DNA of 64,000 nucleotides from Rhizobacter sp. AJA081-3 (GTDB lineage: Bacteria > Pseudomonadota > Gammaproteobacteria > Burkholderiales > Burkholderiaceae_C). Every line of letters begins with the position of its first letter. The first letter of the stretch is position 1. The stretch lies in contig NZ_CP059067.1 in assembly GCF_017795745.1 (NCBI RefSeq), positions 2,356,001 to 2,420,000 on the forward strand, read 5' to 3'. The translations under genes and the position numbers were made by a program. Of this stretch, positions 48,274-58,578 are shown piece by piece. The notes beneath the pieces were generated by a model that worked only from the letters and a program-made list of their open reading frames with translations, did not search any database and was not told the DNA's origin.

Positions 48274-49464
48274 ATGAATCCGCTGCTGGCGCGCCTGCAC
48301 CCCTACCCGTTCGAGCGCCTGAGGGCGCTGACGCGCGAGATCACACCCAACCCGGCCTTCAAGCCGATTGGCCTGGGCATCGGCGAGCCCAAGCATGCGA
48401 CGCCGGAACTCATCAAGCGCGCGCTGAGCGAGAACCTGCAAGGCCTGGCCAGCTACCCCGCCACCGCCGGCGAGCCGGCGCTGCGCGAGGCCTGCGCCGC
48501 CTGGGTACAGCGCCGCTACGGCGTCACGCTCGACGCCGCCTCGCAGGTGCTGCCCGTCAACGGATCGCGCGAGGCCCTGTTCGCGCTGGCGCAGACAGTG
48601 ATCGACCCGACGAAGCCCGGCGCCACGGTGGTCTGCCCGAATCCGTTCTATCAGATCTACGAAGGCGCAGCCCTGCTCGCCGGGGCGCAGACCGCCTTCG
48701 TCAACAGCGACCCGGCGCGCAACTTCGCCGCCGACTGGGCCAGCGTGCCAGCGGCTGTGTGGGCGCGCACGCAATTGCTCTACGTGTGCTCGCCGGGCAA
48801 TCCGACCGGCGCGGTGATGCCGCTGGCGGAATGGAAGATGCTGTTCGAGCTGAGCGACCGCCACGGCTTCGTGATCACCTCCGACGAGTGCTACTCCGAG
48901 ATCTACTTCCGCGACGAGCCGCCGCTGGGTTCGCTCGAAGCGGCGCAGCAGCTCGGCCGCAAGGACTTCCGCAACCTGGTCGCGCTGACGAGCCTCTCGA
49001 AGCGCTCCAACGTGCCGGGCATGCGCTCGGGCTTCGTGGCGGGCGACGCGGTGATCCTCAAGCAGTTCCTGCTCTACCGTACCTACCACGGCAGTGCCAT
49101 GAGCCCGGTGGTGCAGTCGGCCAGCATCGCCGCCTGGAACGACGAGGTACACGTGGTCGACAACCGCAACCTCTACCGCGCCAAGTTCGCCCAGGTCACG
49201 CCGCTGCTGTCCAGCGTGATGGATGTCGCGCTGCCCGACGCCGGTTTCTACCTCTGGGCCGGCGTGGCCGGCGGCGACGACGTAGCCTTCGCGCTGGACC
49301 TGCTGGCTCAATACAATGTGGCGGTGCTGCCCGGCAGCCTGCTGGCACGCGAGTCCGGCGGCATCAATCCAGGCGCCGGCCGCGTGCGCCTGGCGCTGGT
49401 CGCCGGTGTCGACGAATGTGTCGAAGCCGCCCAGCGCATCGTTTCCTTCATCCAATCCCGCTGA
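48274..49464 (+). CDS. dapC: Succinyldiaminopimelate transaminase DapC
   Basis: 396 residues of the PLP-dependent class I/II aminotransferase family, DapC branch: start MNPLLARLHPYPFERLRAL, substrate loop IGLGIGEPKH (about 32-41), VCSPGNPTGAV (about 171-181), and the PLP-lysine in ALTSLSKRSNVPGMRSGF (about 238-255). It makes N-succinyl-L,L-diaminopimelate in lysine and peptidoglycan synthesis. dapD follows 3 bp after the stop and dapE two genes on, which supports DapC over other aminotransferases. Confidence 0.93.
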   Translation: MNPLLARLHPYPFERLRALTREITPNPAFKPIGLGIGEPKHATPELIKRALSENLQGLASYPATAGEPALREACAAWVQRRYGVTLDAASQVLPVNGSREALFALAQTVIDPTKPGATVVCPNPFYQIYEGAALLAGAQTAFVNSDPARNFAADWASVPAAVWARTQLLYVCSPGNPTGAVMPLAEWKMLFELSDRHGFVITSDECYSEIYFRDEPPLGSLEAAQQLGRKDFRNLVALTSLSKRSNVPGMRSGFVAGDAVILKQFLLYRTYHGSAMSPVVQSASIAAWNDEVHVVDNRNLYRAKFAQVTPLLSSVMDVALPDAGFYLWAGVAGGDDVAFALDLLAQYNVAVLPGSLLARESGGINPGAGRVRLALVAGVDECVEAAQRIVSFIQSR

Positions 49465-49467
49465 CCC

Positions 49468-50289
<822 letters not shown>

Positions 50290-50326
50290 TCGACGGCCAC
50301 GACAAACCAACTCGAGGGGGATTCGC

Positions 50327-51520
50327 ATGAGCTCTGCTGGCGGAAACATGGAACGCGTGCTGCGGCTGATGGCCGAGAAGAACGCGTCCGACGTGTACCT
50401 GTCGGCCAACTCGCCGATCCTCATCAAGATCAACGGCCAGCTGCTGCAGCTGTCGGACCAGCCGCTGACGCATGCGCAGCCGCGTCAATTGCTCGCCGAG
50501 CTGCTGACGCCGACGCAGCTCGAGGAGCTCGAAGACAGCGGCGAGCTGAACATGAGCGTGGGCATCGCCGGAGTCGGCAGCTTCCGGCTCTCGGCGTTCC
50601 GCCAGCGCGGCTCGATCGCGGCGGTGTTCCGCTGCATCCCGGTGGTGATCCCGTCGCTGGAGAGCCTGAACGTCCCGACCATCCTCAACAACCTGATCCT
50701 CGAGAAGCGCGGCCTGATCCTGATGGTGGGCGCCACCGGCACCGGCAAGAGCACCACGCTGGCCTCGATGCTGGAGCAGCGCAACCAGCAGCTGGCCGGG
50801 CACATCCTCACCATCGAGGACCCGATCGAGTTCCTGTTCACCAACAAGAAGTCGGTGGTCAACCAGCGCGAGGTGGGCCGCGACACGCAATCGCTGCAGG
50901 TCGGCCTGAAGAACGCGCTGCGACAGGCACCCGACTGCATCATGATCGGCGAGATCCGCGACCGCGAGACCATGACCTCGGCGATCTCCTACGCGCTGTC
51001 GGGCCACCTGGTGCTGTCGACGCTGCACGCCAACAACAGCTACCACGCGCTCGGCCGGATCCTGTCGTTCTATTCGCCGGAATCCCGCCCCGCCCTGCTG
51101 GCCGACCTCGCCGCCGGCCTGAAGGCGGTGATTTCGCAGCGCCTGGTGCGCGCCGTCGCCGGCGGCCGCGTGCCGGCGGTGGAGGTGATGCTCAACACCA
51201 AGCTGGTTTCCGAACTCATCGAACAGGGCGATTTCAGCGGCGTCAAGGAAGCGATGGAGAAGTCGCTTGCCGAAGGCTCGCAGACCTTCGAGCAGGACCT
51301 GGCGCGCCTGATCACCACCGACATGATCACCCGCGACGAGGGCCTGGCCTACGCCGATTCGCCGACGAACCTGATGTGGCGCCTGCAGAACGACATGTCG
51401 CCGGTGTCGCGCATCCAGCCGAAGAAGGAAGAGAACGACGACCAGCCGACCTTCACCGAGATCCAGCTCGACGTGCGCGACGAGTCGAGCACGATGTCGG
51501 GCATGTTGCGCCCGAACTGA
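50327..51520 (+). CDS. pilU: PilT/PilU-type pilus retraction ATPase
   Basis: 397 residues of the PilT/VirB11 secretion-ATPase family. The N-terminal PAS-like domain ([20 protein letters not shown]..) is followed by Walker [10 protein letters not shown] (about 141-149), the Asp box TIEDPIEF, Walker [10 protein letters not shown] and the His box STLHANN. The long acidic C-terminal tail (about 365-397) is more like PilU than PilT. It should power type IV pilus retraction or modulate PilT. A GAGGGGG site precedes the ATG. Oddly, it lies between dapD and dapE, not in a pil cluster. Confidence 0.88.
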   Translation: MSSAGGNMERVLRLMAEKNASDVYLSANSPILIKINGQLLQLSDQPLTHAQPRQLLAELLTPTQLEELEDSGELNMSVGIAGVGSFRLSAFRQRGSIAAVFRCIPVVIPSLESLNVPTILNNLILEKRGLILMVGATGTGKSTTLASMLEQRNQQLAGHILTIEDPIEFLFTNKKSVVNQREVGRDTQSLQVGLKNALRQAPDCIMIGEIRDRETMTSAISYALSGHLVLSTLHANNSYHALGRILSFYSPESRPALLADLAAGLKAVISQRLVRAVAGGRVPAVEVMLNTKLVSELIEQGDFSGVKEAMEKSLAEGSQTFEQDLARLITTDMITRDEGLAYADSPTNLMWRLQNDMSPVSRIQPKKEENDDQPTFTEIQLDVRDESSTMSGMLRPN

Positions 51521-51525
51521 AATCG

Positions 51526-52674
51526 ATGAGCCGGACGCTGCATCTCGCCGAACAGCTGATTGCCTGCCGCTCCGTGACGCCGGACGACGGCGGCTGCCAG
51601 CAGTTCATCCGCGAGCGACTGGTGCCGCTGGGCTTCGGCTTCCAGACGATCGTCTCGGGCCCGGACGACTTCCGTGTCACCAACCTGTGGGCTGTGCGCC
51701 GCGGTGCCGATGCGCAGGCGCCGATGCTCGCCTTCGCCGGCCACACCGACGTGGTGCCCACCGGACCGCTGGAGCAGTGGGCGAGCGATCCCTTCGTGCC
51801 CACGCACCGAGGCGGCAGGCTGTACGGCCGCGGCGCCGCCGACATGAAAAGCTCGCTGGCGGCGATGGTCGTGGCCACCGAAGAGTTCGTCGCCGCGCAC
51901 CCTGCGCATCGCGGCTCGGTCGCCTTCCTGCTCACCAGCGATGAAGAAGGCCCGGCCAACGACGGCACGGTGAAGGTCTGCGAATGGCTGCAGGCGCAAC
52001 GCATCAAGCTCGATGCCTGCATCGTCGGCGAGCCGACCTCGGTGGAGCGCCTGGGCGACATGGTCAAGAACGGCCGCCGCGGCTCGCTGTCGGGCAAGCT
52101 CAAGGTCAAGGGCGTGCAGGGCCACATCGCCTACCCGCATCTGGCGAAGAATCCCATCCACGCCGCTGCGCCGGCCCTGGCCGAGCTGGTGGCCATCGAA
52201 TGGGATCGCGGCAACCGCTACTTCCCGCCGACCAGCTGGCAGATGTCGAACGTGCATGCCGGCACCGGCGCGAGCAATGTGATTCCCGGCGAGATGGTGG
52301 TGGACTTCAACTTCCGCTTCTCGACCGAGTCCACGCCCGAGCAGCTGAAGCAGCGCGTGCACGCGCTGCTCGATCGCCATGGCCTGGACTACACGATCGA
52401 CTGGGTGCTCGGCGGCGAGCCCTTCCTGACGCCGGTGGGCTCACTCAGCGAAGCGCTGGTCGGCGCGATTCGCGAAGAGACGGGCATCGACACCGAGCTG
52501 TCGACCACCGGAGGCACCTCCGACGGACGCTTCATCGCGAAGATCTGCCCGCAGGTGATCGAGTTCGGGCCGCTGAACGCGAGCATCCACAAGATCGACG
52601 AGTGGGTCGAAGTGGCCAGCCTCGAGCCACTGAAGAACATCTACCGACGAACCCTCCAGACTCTGCTTGCATGA
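51526..52674 (+). CDS. dapE: Succinyl-diaminopimelate desuccinylase DapE
   Basis: 382 residues, the M20-family length of DapE. It hydrolyses N-succinyl-L,L-diaminopimelate to L,L-diaminopimelate. Di-zinc ligands and catalytic residues are in [12 protein letters not shown] (about 67-78), [14 protein letters not shown] (about 101-114) and [12 protein letters not shown] (about 136-147), with a C-terminal His near residue 353 (NASIHK). ATG 51526 is 5 bp after the pilU stop. The stop overlaps prmB by 4 bp. Confidence 0.97.
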   Translation: MSRTLHLAEQLIACRSVTPDDGGCQQFIRERLVPLGFGFQTIVSGPDDFRVTNLWAVRRGADAQAPMLAFAGHTDVVPTGPLEQWASDPFVPTHRGGRLYGRGAADMKSSLAAMVVATEEFVAAHPAHRGSVAFLLTSDEEGPANDGTVKVCEWLQAQRIKLDACIVGEPTSVERLGDMVKNGRRGSLSGKLKVKGVQGHIAYPHLAKNPIHAAAPALAELVAIEWDRGNRYFPPTSWQMSNVHAGTGASNVIPGEMVVDFNFRFSTESTPEQLKQRVHALLDRHGLDYTIDWVLGGEPFLTPVGSLSEALVGAIREETGIDTELSTTGGTSDGRFIAKICPQVIEFGPLNASIHKIDEWVEVASLEPLKNIYRRTLQTLLA

Positions 52675-53567
52675 AGCTCATCGACCTCATCACCGCGCAA
52701 AGCGCCCGCCTCAAACAGGCGGGCGTTTCGTTTGGCCATGGCACCACCAACGCCTTCGACGAGGCCGCCTGGCTGGTGCTGTTCTCGCTCGGCCTGCCGC
52801 TCGACGCGCTCGAAGAACGTGCCCAGCGCGAGCTGCCCGCCGAGGACCAGGCGAAGGCCGAAGCGCTGGTCACCCGGCGCATCGAGACGCGCCAGCCCGC
52901 TGCCTACCTGACGAAGGAAGCCTGGCTGCAGAACGTGCCCTTCTACGTCGACGAGCGGACGATCGTGCCGCGCTCCTTCATCGCCGAATTGCTCGCGGAT
53001 GCCGAAGGCGAAGGCATCCTGGACGCCTGGCTGACCGACCACACGCACCAGGTGCTCGACCTGTGCACCGGCAATGGCAGCCTCGCGGTGATCGCCGCGA
53101 TGGCCTTCCCCGAGGTGCAGGTGGACGCCGCCGACCTCTCGCAGGACGCGCTCGACGTGGCACGTATCAACGTCGACAGGCACAAGCTCGGCGCGCGCAT
53201 CCGGCTGATGCAGTCGGACCTGCTGAACGCCGTGCGCGGCCCCTATGCCCTGATCCTGTGCAACCCGCCCTACGTCAACAGCGAGAGCATGGCGAAACTG
53301 CCGGCCGAGTACCGCGCCGAGCCGACGTTGGCGCTGGCGGGCGGCGACGACGGAATGGACCTGGTGCGGCGCATCCTGCGCGACGCGCCGGCCCATCTGA
53401 ACGCCGACGGCGTGCTCGTGCTCGAGATCGGCAATGAACGCTGGAACTTCGAGCGCGCCTTCCCGCGCGCCGAGGTCGCCTGGCTGCCCACCAGCGCCGG
53501 CGACGACGAGGTGCTGCTGATGACGCGCGAGGCGCTCGTCAAGCTCGCCCGAACTACCGAGACCTGA
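52671..53567 (+). CDS. prmB: Ribosomal protein L3 N5-glutamine methyltransferase PrmB
   Basis: 298 residues of the HemK/PrmB family. The N-terminal domain (1-100) with the [10 protein letters not shown] motif is followed by a SAM fold: motif [17 protein letters not shown] and the catalytic N-P-P-Y (about 200-203). It methylates a Gln of ribosomal protein L3. PrmB is separated from PrmC by the L-x-D-x-C-T-G-x-G motif I and the [11 protein letters not shown] segment. Coupled to dapE by ATGA. Confidence 0.93.
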   Translation: MKLIDLITAQSARLKQAGVSFGHGTTNAFDEAAWLVLFSLGLPLDALEERAQRELPAEDQAKAEALVTRRIETRQPAAYLTKEAWLQNVPFYVDERTIVPRSFIAELLADAEGEGILDAWLTDHTHQVLDLCTGNGSLAVIAAMAFPEVQVDAADLSQDALDVARINVDRHKLGARIRLMQSDLLNAVRGPYALILCNPPYVNSESMAKLPAEYRAEPTLALAGGDDGMDLVRRILRDAPAHLNADGVLVLEIGNERWNFERAFPRAEVAWLPTSAGDDEVLLMTREALVKLARTTET

Positions 53568-53571
53568 TTCC

Positions 53572-55521
53572 ATGCTGGTACTGAACGACATCTCGCTGCG
53601 ACGCGGCGTCAAGCTGGTGCTGGACCACACCAGCGTCACGCTGCAACCCGGCGAGAAGATCGGCCTGGTCGGGCGCAACGGCGCCGGCAAGTCCTCGCTG
53701 TTTGCGCTGCTCACCGGCAAGCTGCATTCCGACGGCGGCGACGTGCAAATGCCGCCACGCTGGCAACAGCCCGGTGGCATGGCCGAAGTCGCGCAGGACA
53801 TGCCCGAGACCGAGGAAGGCGCCACCGACTTCGTGCTGCAGGGCGACACGCCGCTGATGCTGGCGCAGCAGCGCCTGGCCGCCGCCGAGGCAGCCGACGA
53901 CGGCCACGAGATCGCCGAGGCGCACCACGCCATCCAGGACGCCGGCGGCTTCGACGCCCGCGCCCGCGCGCAATCGATGCTGATGGGCCTGGGCTTCCGC
54001 AGCGAGCAGCTCGATGCGCCGGTGAACAGCTTCTCCGGCGGCTGGCGCATGCGGTTGCAGCTCGCCCGCGCGCTGATGTGCCCGGCCGAGCTGATGCTGC
54101 TCGACGAGCCGACGAACCACCTGGACCTCGACGCGCTCGTCTGGCTCGAAGCCTGGCTGCAGCGCTACACCGGCATGCTGATCGTCATCAGCCATGACCG
54201 CGAGTTCCTCGACGCGATCACCCGCGTCACGCTGCACCTCGACGAGAACAAGCTGACGCGCTACGGCGGCAACTACACCACCTTCGAGGAGATGCGCGCC
54301 GAGCGCATGGCGCTGCAGCAGGCGAGCTACGCCAAGCAGCAGGAGCGCATGGCGCACCTGCAGAAGTTCATCGACCGCTTCAAGGCCAAGGCCAGCAAGG
54401 CCAAGCAGGCGCAAAGCCGCGTCAAGGCGCTGGCGCGCATGGAGAAGCTCGCGCCGGTGCTCACGGCGAGCGATTTCCAGTTCGAGTTCCGCGAGCCGCT
54501 CTCGCTGCCGAATCCGATGCTGGCGTTCAGCGACCTGGCCTGCGGTTACCGCTCGGAAGACGGCAAGGAGACGCGCATCGTCTCCGGCATCGACCGCTCG
54601 GTGCTCGCCGGCCAGCGCATCGGCATCCTCGGCGCCAACGGCCAGGGCAAGTCGACCTTTGTGAAGACGATCTCGCACGAACTGGCGGCGCTCGCCGGCA
54701 CGATGACCGAGGGCAAGGGCCTGGTGATCGGCTACTTCGCGCAGCAGGAGCTCGACGTGCTCTCGCCCGCCGACGGCCCGCTGATGCACATGGTGCGGCT
54801 GGCGCGCGACATTGGCCCGTCCGCGCGCGAGCAGGAGCTGCGCGACTTCCTCGGCTCCTTCCGATTCGTCGGCGAGATGGTCACGCAGCCGGTGGGCACG
54901 CTGTCCGGCGGCGAGAAGGCGCGCCTGGTGCTGGCCATGCTGGTGTGGCAGCGCCCCAACCTGCTGCTGATGGACGAGCCGACCAACCACCTCGACCTGA
55001 CCACCCGCGAAGCGCTGTCGATGGCGCTCAACGAATTCGAGGGCACCGTGATGCTGGTCAGCCACGACCGTGCGCTGCTGCGCGAGGTCTGCGACGAGTT
55101 CTGGCTGGTCGCCGGAGGCGCGCTCAAGCCCTTCGACGGCGATCTCGACGACTACCAGAAGTGGCTGCTGGAGCAGTCTCGCGAGGCCTCCAAGGCTGCG
55201 TCGGCGCAGTCGCGCAAGCTGCGCGAGGACGCGACACCCAAGCGCAAGGAAGACCGCAAGGCCGCCGCCGCCGCAAGGCAGGCCCGCGCCGACGAGGCCA
55301 AGCCGCTGAAGAAGGAGCTGACGCTGACCGACCATCGCATGCACGTGCTGTTCGGTGAACGCGACAAGCTCGAGGCCTCCATGGCCGACGCCGCAGCGAC
55401 GCCGGAGAAGCTGGCCGAGGCCGGCAAGCGGCTGAAGGCGGTCAACGACGAGATCGACCGGCTCGAAGCGCGCTGGCTCGAGCTGAGCACCCGCATCGAC
55501 GAGATGACGGCGGCGGGCTGA
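53572..55521 (+). CDS. yheS: ABC-F family ATPase YheS
   Basis: 649 residues with two ABC domains and no membrane helices. Walker A motifs are GLVGRNGAGKSS (about 33-44) and GILGANGQGKST (about 351-362); signatures FSGGW and LSGGEK, and Walker B LLLDEPTNHLDLD and LLMDEPTNHLDLT. The linker (RFKAKASKAKQAQSRVKAL) and the C-terminal coiled coil (about 540-645) match YheS more than Uup or EttA. ABC-F proteins act on stalled or special ribosomes. The stop codon lies inside a terminator hairpin. Confidence 0.9.
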   Translation: MLVLNDISLRRGVKLVLDHTSVTLQPGEKIGLVGRNGAGKSSLFALLTGKLHSDGGDVQMPPRWQQPGGMAEVAQDMPETEEGATDFVLQGDTPLMLAQQRLAAAEAADDGHEIAEAHHAIQDAGGFDARARAQSMLMGLGFRSEQLDAPVNSFSGGWRMRLQLARALMCPAELMLLDEPTNHLDLDALVWLEAWLQRYTGMLIVISHDREFLDAITRVTLHLDENKLTRYGGNYTTFEEMRAERMALQQASYAKQQERMAHLQKFIDRFKAKASKAKQAQSRVKALARMEKLAPVLTASDFQFEFREPLSLPNPMLAFSDLACGYRSEDGKETRIVSGIDRSVLAGQRIGILGANGQGKSTFVKTISHELAALAGTMTEGKGLVIGYFAQQELDVLSPADGPLMHMVRLARDIGPSAREQELRDFLGSFRFVGEMVTQPVGTLSGGEKARLVLAMLVWQRPNLLLMDEPTNHLDLTTREALSMALNEFEGTVMLVSHDRALLREVCDEFWLVAGGALKPFDGDLDDYQKWLLEQSREASKAASAQSRKLREDATPKRKEDRKAAAAARQARADEAKPLKKELTLTDHRMHVLFGERDKLEASMADAAATPEKLAEAGKRLKAVNDEIDRLEARWLELSTRIDEMTAAG

Positions 55522-55537
55522 ACAGCCCGCCGCCTTT
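55509..55537 (+). terminator. Terminator overlapping the yheS stop codon
   Basis: A perfect 12-bp stem (arms 55509-55520 and 55523-55534) with a minimal AA loop, followed by TTT. The TGA stop of yheS (55519-55521) lies at the tip of the hairpin, so a terminating ribosome would block its folding. It separates yheS from the ohrR promoter. Confidence 0.65.
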
Positions 55538-55569
55538 CCCTGCATCGGGCAGGGTCATTAGATTGCACA

Positions 55570-55580
55570 CAATTCAATTG
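55570..55580. promoter_or_regulatory. OhrR operator
   Basis: CAATT-C-AATTG is an 11-bp inverted repeat that matches the core of known OhrR operators (CAATT-N-AATTG). It lies 25 bp before the ohrR ATG, where a repressor would cover the promoter of the ohrR-ohr operon. Confidence 0.7.
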
Positions 55581-55604
55581 CCAACTTTCCAATACAGTCT
55601 ATCC

Positions 55605-56093
55605 ATGGCTCGCGCAACCACTCCCGCCGATACCGCCCGCCCGACCGACTGGCTGCAGCTCGACAACCAGCTCTGTTTCGCGCTGTACTCCGCTTCGCTG
55701 GCGATGACGAAGCTGTACAAGCCGCTGCTCGAACCGCTCGGCCTGACCTACCCGCAGTACCTGGCGCTCCTGGTGCTGTGGGAGCGCGACGGCCTGGCTG
55801 TGAACGAGCTCGGCGAACGCCTCTTTCTCGACTCCGGCACGCTGACACCGCTGCTCAAGCGCATGGAGGCCGCCGGTTGGCTGCAGCGCCAGCGTGCCAG
55901 CGATGACGAGCGCCGCGTGATCGTCAGCCTCACCGCCGCAGGCCGTGCGCTCAAGCGCCAGGCCCAGGCCGTGCCGCGCGCGCTGGCCGCCGCCACCGGC
56001 TGCAGCGCCGACGAACTCGTCGCGCTGACCCGCCAACTTCAGCAGCTGCGCACGCAGCTGCTCGATGCCCACCCTGTGTCCCCCACCCACTGA
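55605..56093 (+). CDS. ohrR: MarR-family organic hydroperoxide sensor OhrR
   Basis: 162 residues from ATG 55605, a winged-helix MarR regulator. The reactive Cys is C24 in [13 protein letters not shown], the conserved OhrR peroxide-sensing position. Also present are the recognition region [21 protein letters not shown] and the wing [16 protein letters not shown]. Oxidation of the Cys by organic peroxide releases the repressor. It lies 19 bp before ohr, and an operator-like repeat is upstream. Confidence 0.93.
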   Translation: MARATTPADTARPTDWLQLDNQLCFALYSASLAMTKLYKPLLEPLGLTYPQYLALLVLWERDGLAVNELGERLFLDSGTLTPLLKRMEAAGWLQRQRASDDERRVIVSLTAAGRALKRQAQAVPRALAAATGCSADELVALTRQLQQLRTQLLDAHPVSPTH

Positions 56094-56112
56094 ACGCACT
56101 GAAGGAAGCACC

Positions 56113-56535
56113 ATGGCCCTCGACAAAGTCATCTACACCGCCCGCGCCACCACCACCGGCGGCCGCGAAGGCACCTCCAAGTCCGACGATGGCAAGCTCA
56201 GCGTCACGCTGGCGCCGCCGAAGGAAATGGGCGGCAACGGCAACGGCACGAACCCCGAGCAGATGTTCGCCGCCGGCTACTCGGCCTGCTTCATGGGCGC
56301 GATGAAGTTCGTCGCCGGCACGCAGAAGAAGGTGGTCCCGGCGGACGCGACCATCACTGCAGAGGTCGGCATCGGCCCGATCCCGGCCGGTTTCGGCATC
56401 CAGGTCGCGATGCAGATCAGCGTGCCGGGCTGGCCGAAGGCCGACACGCAGGCGCTGGTCGATGCGGCGCACAAGGTGTGCCCGTACTCGAACGCCACCC
56501 GCGGCAACATCGACGTGACGCTCACGGTGGTCTGA
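56113..56535 (+). CDS. ohr: Organic hydroperoxide resistance protein Ohr
   Basis: 140 residues, the standard Ohr length. It is a thiol peroxidase that reduces organic hydroperoxides, with catalytic Cys59 (GYSACFMGAM) and resolving Cys123 (KVCPYSNATRGN). In the family lipoylated proteins regenerate it. ATG 56113 gives MALDKVIYTA, preceded by GAAGGAA. It is downstream of its regulator ohrR in a two-gene operon. Confidence 0.96.
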   Translation: MALDKVIYTARATTTGGREGTSKSDDGKLSVTLAPPKEMGGNGNGTNPEQMFAAGYSACFMGAMKFVAGTQKKVVPADATITAEVGIGPIPAGFGIQVAMQISVPGWPKADTQALVDAAHKVCPYSNATRGNIDVTLTVV

Positions 56536-56548
56536 ACGCCCCTGCGAC

Positions 56549-57478
56549 TCAGGCGCGCATCAGCTGGAGCATCAGTTCGATGCGCGCCTGCACCGGCGTC
56601 AGCGTGCCGGCCGACGGCAACTCGTCGCCGCGCTTCATCTGCACCGGGCCATCGAGGCATCGCGTGCTGCGCAGCACCGCCACGCCGGCGTGCTGCGCCT
56701 CGATCAGGGCCGCCTCGAGCGCGTGATGCACGCTCCCGTTGCCGGTACCGGCCAGCACGATCCCCTTCACTCCGGCGGCCACCATCGCCCGCACGACCTC
56801 GCCGCGCGCTGCGGCGTGACTGGTGACGATCTCGACCCAGGGCCAGGGCTGATCCAGCACTGCCAGCCCGATCGCCTCGCCCGCCGGCCAGCCGCGAAGT
56901 CGACGCACCCAGCCCTCCTCGAACCGCGCCACCGGACCGGCCTCGCCCGAGCCGAAGGCATCGACGCGGTAGCTGTGCACCTTGCGCACGTCCCAGGCGG
57001 AATGCACCGTGCCGGCCAGCACGGCCATCACCCCGCGCGCGCCCGGTTCGCGCGCCAGCGTCACTGCATCGAGCAGGTTCTGCGGGCCGTCGCGCAGCAA
57101 GGCGGTGGCCGGCCGCATCGCTGCCGCCAGCACCACCGGCTTGGCCGGCGCGAGCAGACGCTGCAGCAGGTAGGCCGTCTCCTCGAGCGTGTCGGTGCCA
57201 TGGGTGATCACGATGCCCGCGACGCCGTCGTCAGCGAGGTGATGCGCCACCCGGGCAGCCAGCGCGGCCCAGATCGAAAACTCCATGTCTTTGCTGTCGA
57301 GCTGCGCGACCTGTTCGGTGATCAGCGCCACCTCGCGCAGCGCCGGCACGGCTTCGACGAGCGCCTGCACGCCGAGTTGCGCGGCGGTGTAGCCGATGTT
57401 GTCGCCGGCCCGCGCGGCGGTGCCGGCGATCGTGCCCCCGGTGGCCAGCACGGCCACCTTGCGTGCGTCGTTTTGCAT
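56549..57478 (-). CDS. Asparaginase
   Basis: 309 residues of the asparaginase/glutaminase family. First active-site motif ATGGTIAGTA (Thr near residue 15) and second HGTDTLEETAYLL (about 92-104). From ATG 57478 there is no signal peptide, so it is likely cytosolic; an ATG at 57520 would add 14 residues but overlaps regulatory DNA. Hydrolyses L-asparagine to aspartate and ammonia; L-glutamine use is possible. It is divergent from lexA, and the two SOS-type boxes lie 12-46 bp upstream of its start. Confidence 0.92.
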   Translation of the reverse strand: MQNDARKVAVLATGGTIAGTAARAGDNIGYTAAQLGVQALVEAVPALREVALITEQVAQLDSKDMEFSIWAALAARVAHHLADDGVAGIVITHGTDTLEETAYLLQRLLAPAKPVVLAAAMRPATALLRDGPQNLLDAVTLAREPGARGVMAVLAGTVHSAWDVRKVHSYRVDAFGSGEAGPVARFEEGWVRRLRGWPAGEAIGLAVLDQPWPWVEIVTSHAAARGEVVRAMVAAGVKGIVLAGTGNGSVHHALEAALIEAQHAGVAVLRSTRCLDGPVQMKRGDELPSAGTLTPVQARIELMLQLMRA

Positions 57479-57489
57479 TTTTGTGCGAA

Positions 57490-57505
57490 CTGGATGAAAA
57501 TACAG
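57490..57505. promoter_or_regulatory. LexA (SOS) box 1
   Basis: CTGG-ATGAAAAT-ACAG matches the CTGT-N8-ACAG LexA consensus except for one base, with an AT-rich core. It lies in the 76-bp divergent region between the asparaginase gene and lexA, so it can act on both. Confidence 0.75.
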
Positions 57506-57508
57506 CCA

Positions 57509-57524
57509 CTGGACATTCATCCAG
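57509..57524. promoter_or_regulatory. LexA (SOS) box 2
   Basis: CTGG-ACATTCAT-CCAG is a perfect-armed inverted repeat that resembles the SOS box, 19 bp centre to centre from box 1. Two tandem boxes before lexA are also found in E. coli. It deviates from consensus at one base in each arm, so it is probably weaker. Confidence 0.6.
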
Positions 57525-57554
57525 CGACGTCGTCATTCCCGCCCAGGAGACCCC

Positions 57555-58244
57555 GTGCAGGAAAAGCCCAAACTCACCGACCGGCAGCAGCAGATCCTCG
57601 ACCTGGTGCAAAGCGCCATCGAGCGCACCGGCGCCCCGCCCACGCGCGCCGAGATCGCCGCCGAGCTCGGTTTCAAGTCGGCCAATGCAGCCGAGGAGCA
57701 CTTGCAGGCGCTGGCGCGCAAGGGCGTCATCGAACTGGTGGGCGGCACCTCGCGCGGCATCCGCTTGAAGTCTGACACATTGCGTGCGCTCAACGAGTCG
57801 CGCGGCAAGCAGTTCAGCCTGCCGCTGCCCAGCCTGTCGCAGCTCTCCCTGCCGCTGGTGGGCCGCGTGGCAGCCGGCAGCCCGATCCTCGCGCAGGAGC
57901 ACATCGACCAGACCTACCTGCTCGAGGCCAGCATGTTCCCGCGCCGGCCCGACTACCTGCTGAAGGTGCGCGGCATGAGCATGCGCGACGCCGGCATCAT
58001 GGACGGCGACCTGCTCGCCGTGCAGAAGGCGAGCGATGCCAAGAACGGCCAGATCGTGGTGGCGCGGCTGGGCGACGAGGTCACCGTCAAACGCTTCAAG
58101 CGCACCCGCAACGGCATCGAACTGATCCCCGAGAACCCCGACTTCCAGACCATCGTGGTCTCCGCCGACAGAAGCTCGGCGGAAGGTGATTTCGAGCTCG
58201 AGGGCCTGGCGGTCGGCCTGATCCGCAACAACATGATGATGTGA
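57555..58244 (+). CDS. lexA: SOS repressor LexA
   Basis: 229 residues from GTG 57555, with an AGGAGA site. N-terminal winged helix (1-72; [23 protein letters not shown]), linker, then S24 peptidase domain. The self-cleavage site is Ala107-Gly108 (VAAGSP); the catalytic pair is Ser142 (GMSMRD) and Lys179 (EVTVKRF). LexA represses DNA-damage genes and self-cleaves on RecA filaments. Two SOS boxes lie 31-65 bp upstream. Confidence 0.97.
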   Translation: MQEKPKLTDRQQQILDLVQSAIERTGAPPTRAEIAAELGFKSANAAEEHLQALARKGVIELVGGTSRGIRLKSDTLRALNESRGKQFSLPLPSLSQLSLPLVGRVAAGSPILAQEHIDQTYLLEASMFPRRPDYLLKVRGMSMRDAGIMDGDLLAVQKASDAKNGQIVVARLGDEVTVKRFKRTRNGIELIPENPDFQTIVVSADRSSAEGDFELEGLAVGLIRNNMMM

Positions 58245-58245
58245 G

Positions 58246-58557
58246 ATGGGCGCTGCGCAGACCATCAAGGCACCCAAGGCGGCGAGCGCTGCCGAGTGCG
58301 AGACGCTCGAGCAACTGCCCAACATCGGCCCGGCCCTGGCGGCCGATCTGCGCCTGATCGGCATCCGAACGCCGGCCGAGTTGCGCGGCAAGGACCCGTT
58401 CGTGCTCTACCAGAAGCTGTGCGCCGCCACCGGCCAGCGGCAGGACCCTTGCGTGCTCGACACCTTCATGGCCGCCACCGACTTCATGCGTGGTGCACCC
58501 GCCGCGCCCTGGTGGAAGTACACGCCGCAGCGCAAGGCGCTGTTCGGCCAGGTCTGA
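58246..58557 (+). CDS. Helix-hairpin-helix (Cdd1/mitomycin-resistance-like) protein
   Basis: 103 residues, start 1 bp after the lexA stop, so it is very likely co-transcribed with lexA. Residues about 18-60 (LEQLPNIGPALAADLRLIGIRTPAELRGKDP) form a helix-hairpin-helix, and the C-terminal LYQKLCAATGQRQDPCVLD with two Cys fits the Cdd1 family, which includes a mitomycin-resistance protein. A DNA-related role in the SOS response is an inference from family and position. Confidence 0.8.
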   Translation: MGAAQTIKAPKAASAAECETLEQLPNIGPALAADLRLIGIRTPAELRGKDPFVLYQKLCAATGQRQDPCVLDTFMAATDFMRGAPAAPWWKYTPQRKALFGQV

Positions 58558-58578
58558 GCGGCGCGTGCCGCCCGGCGT

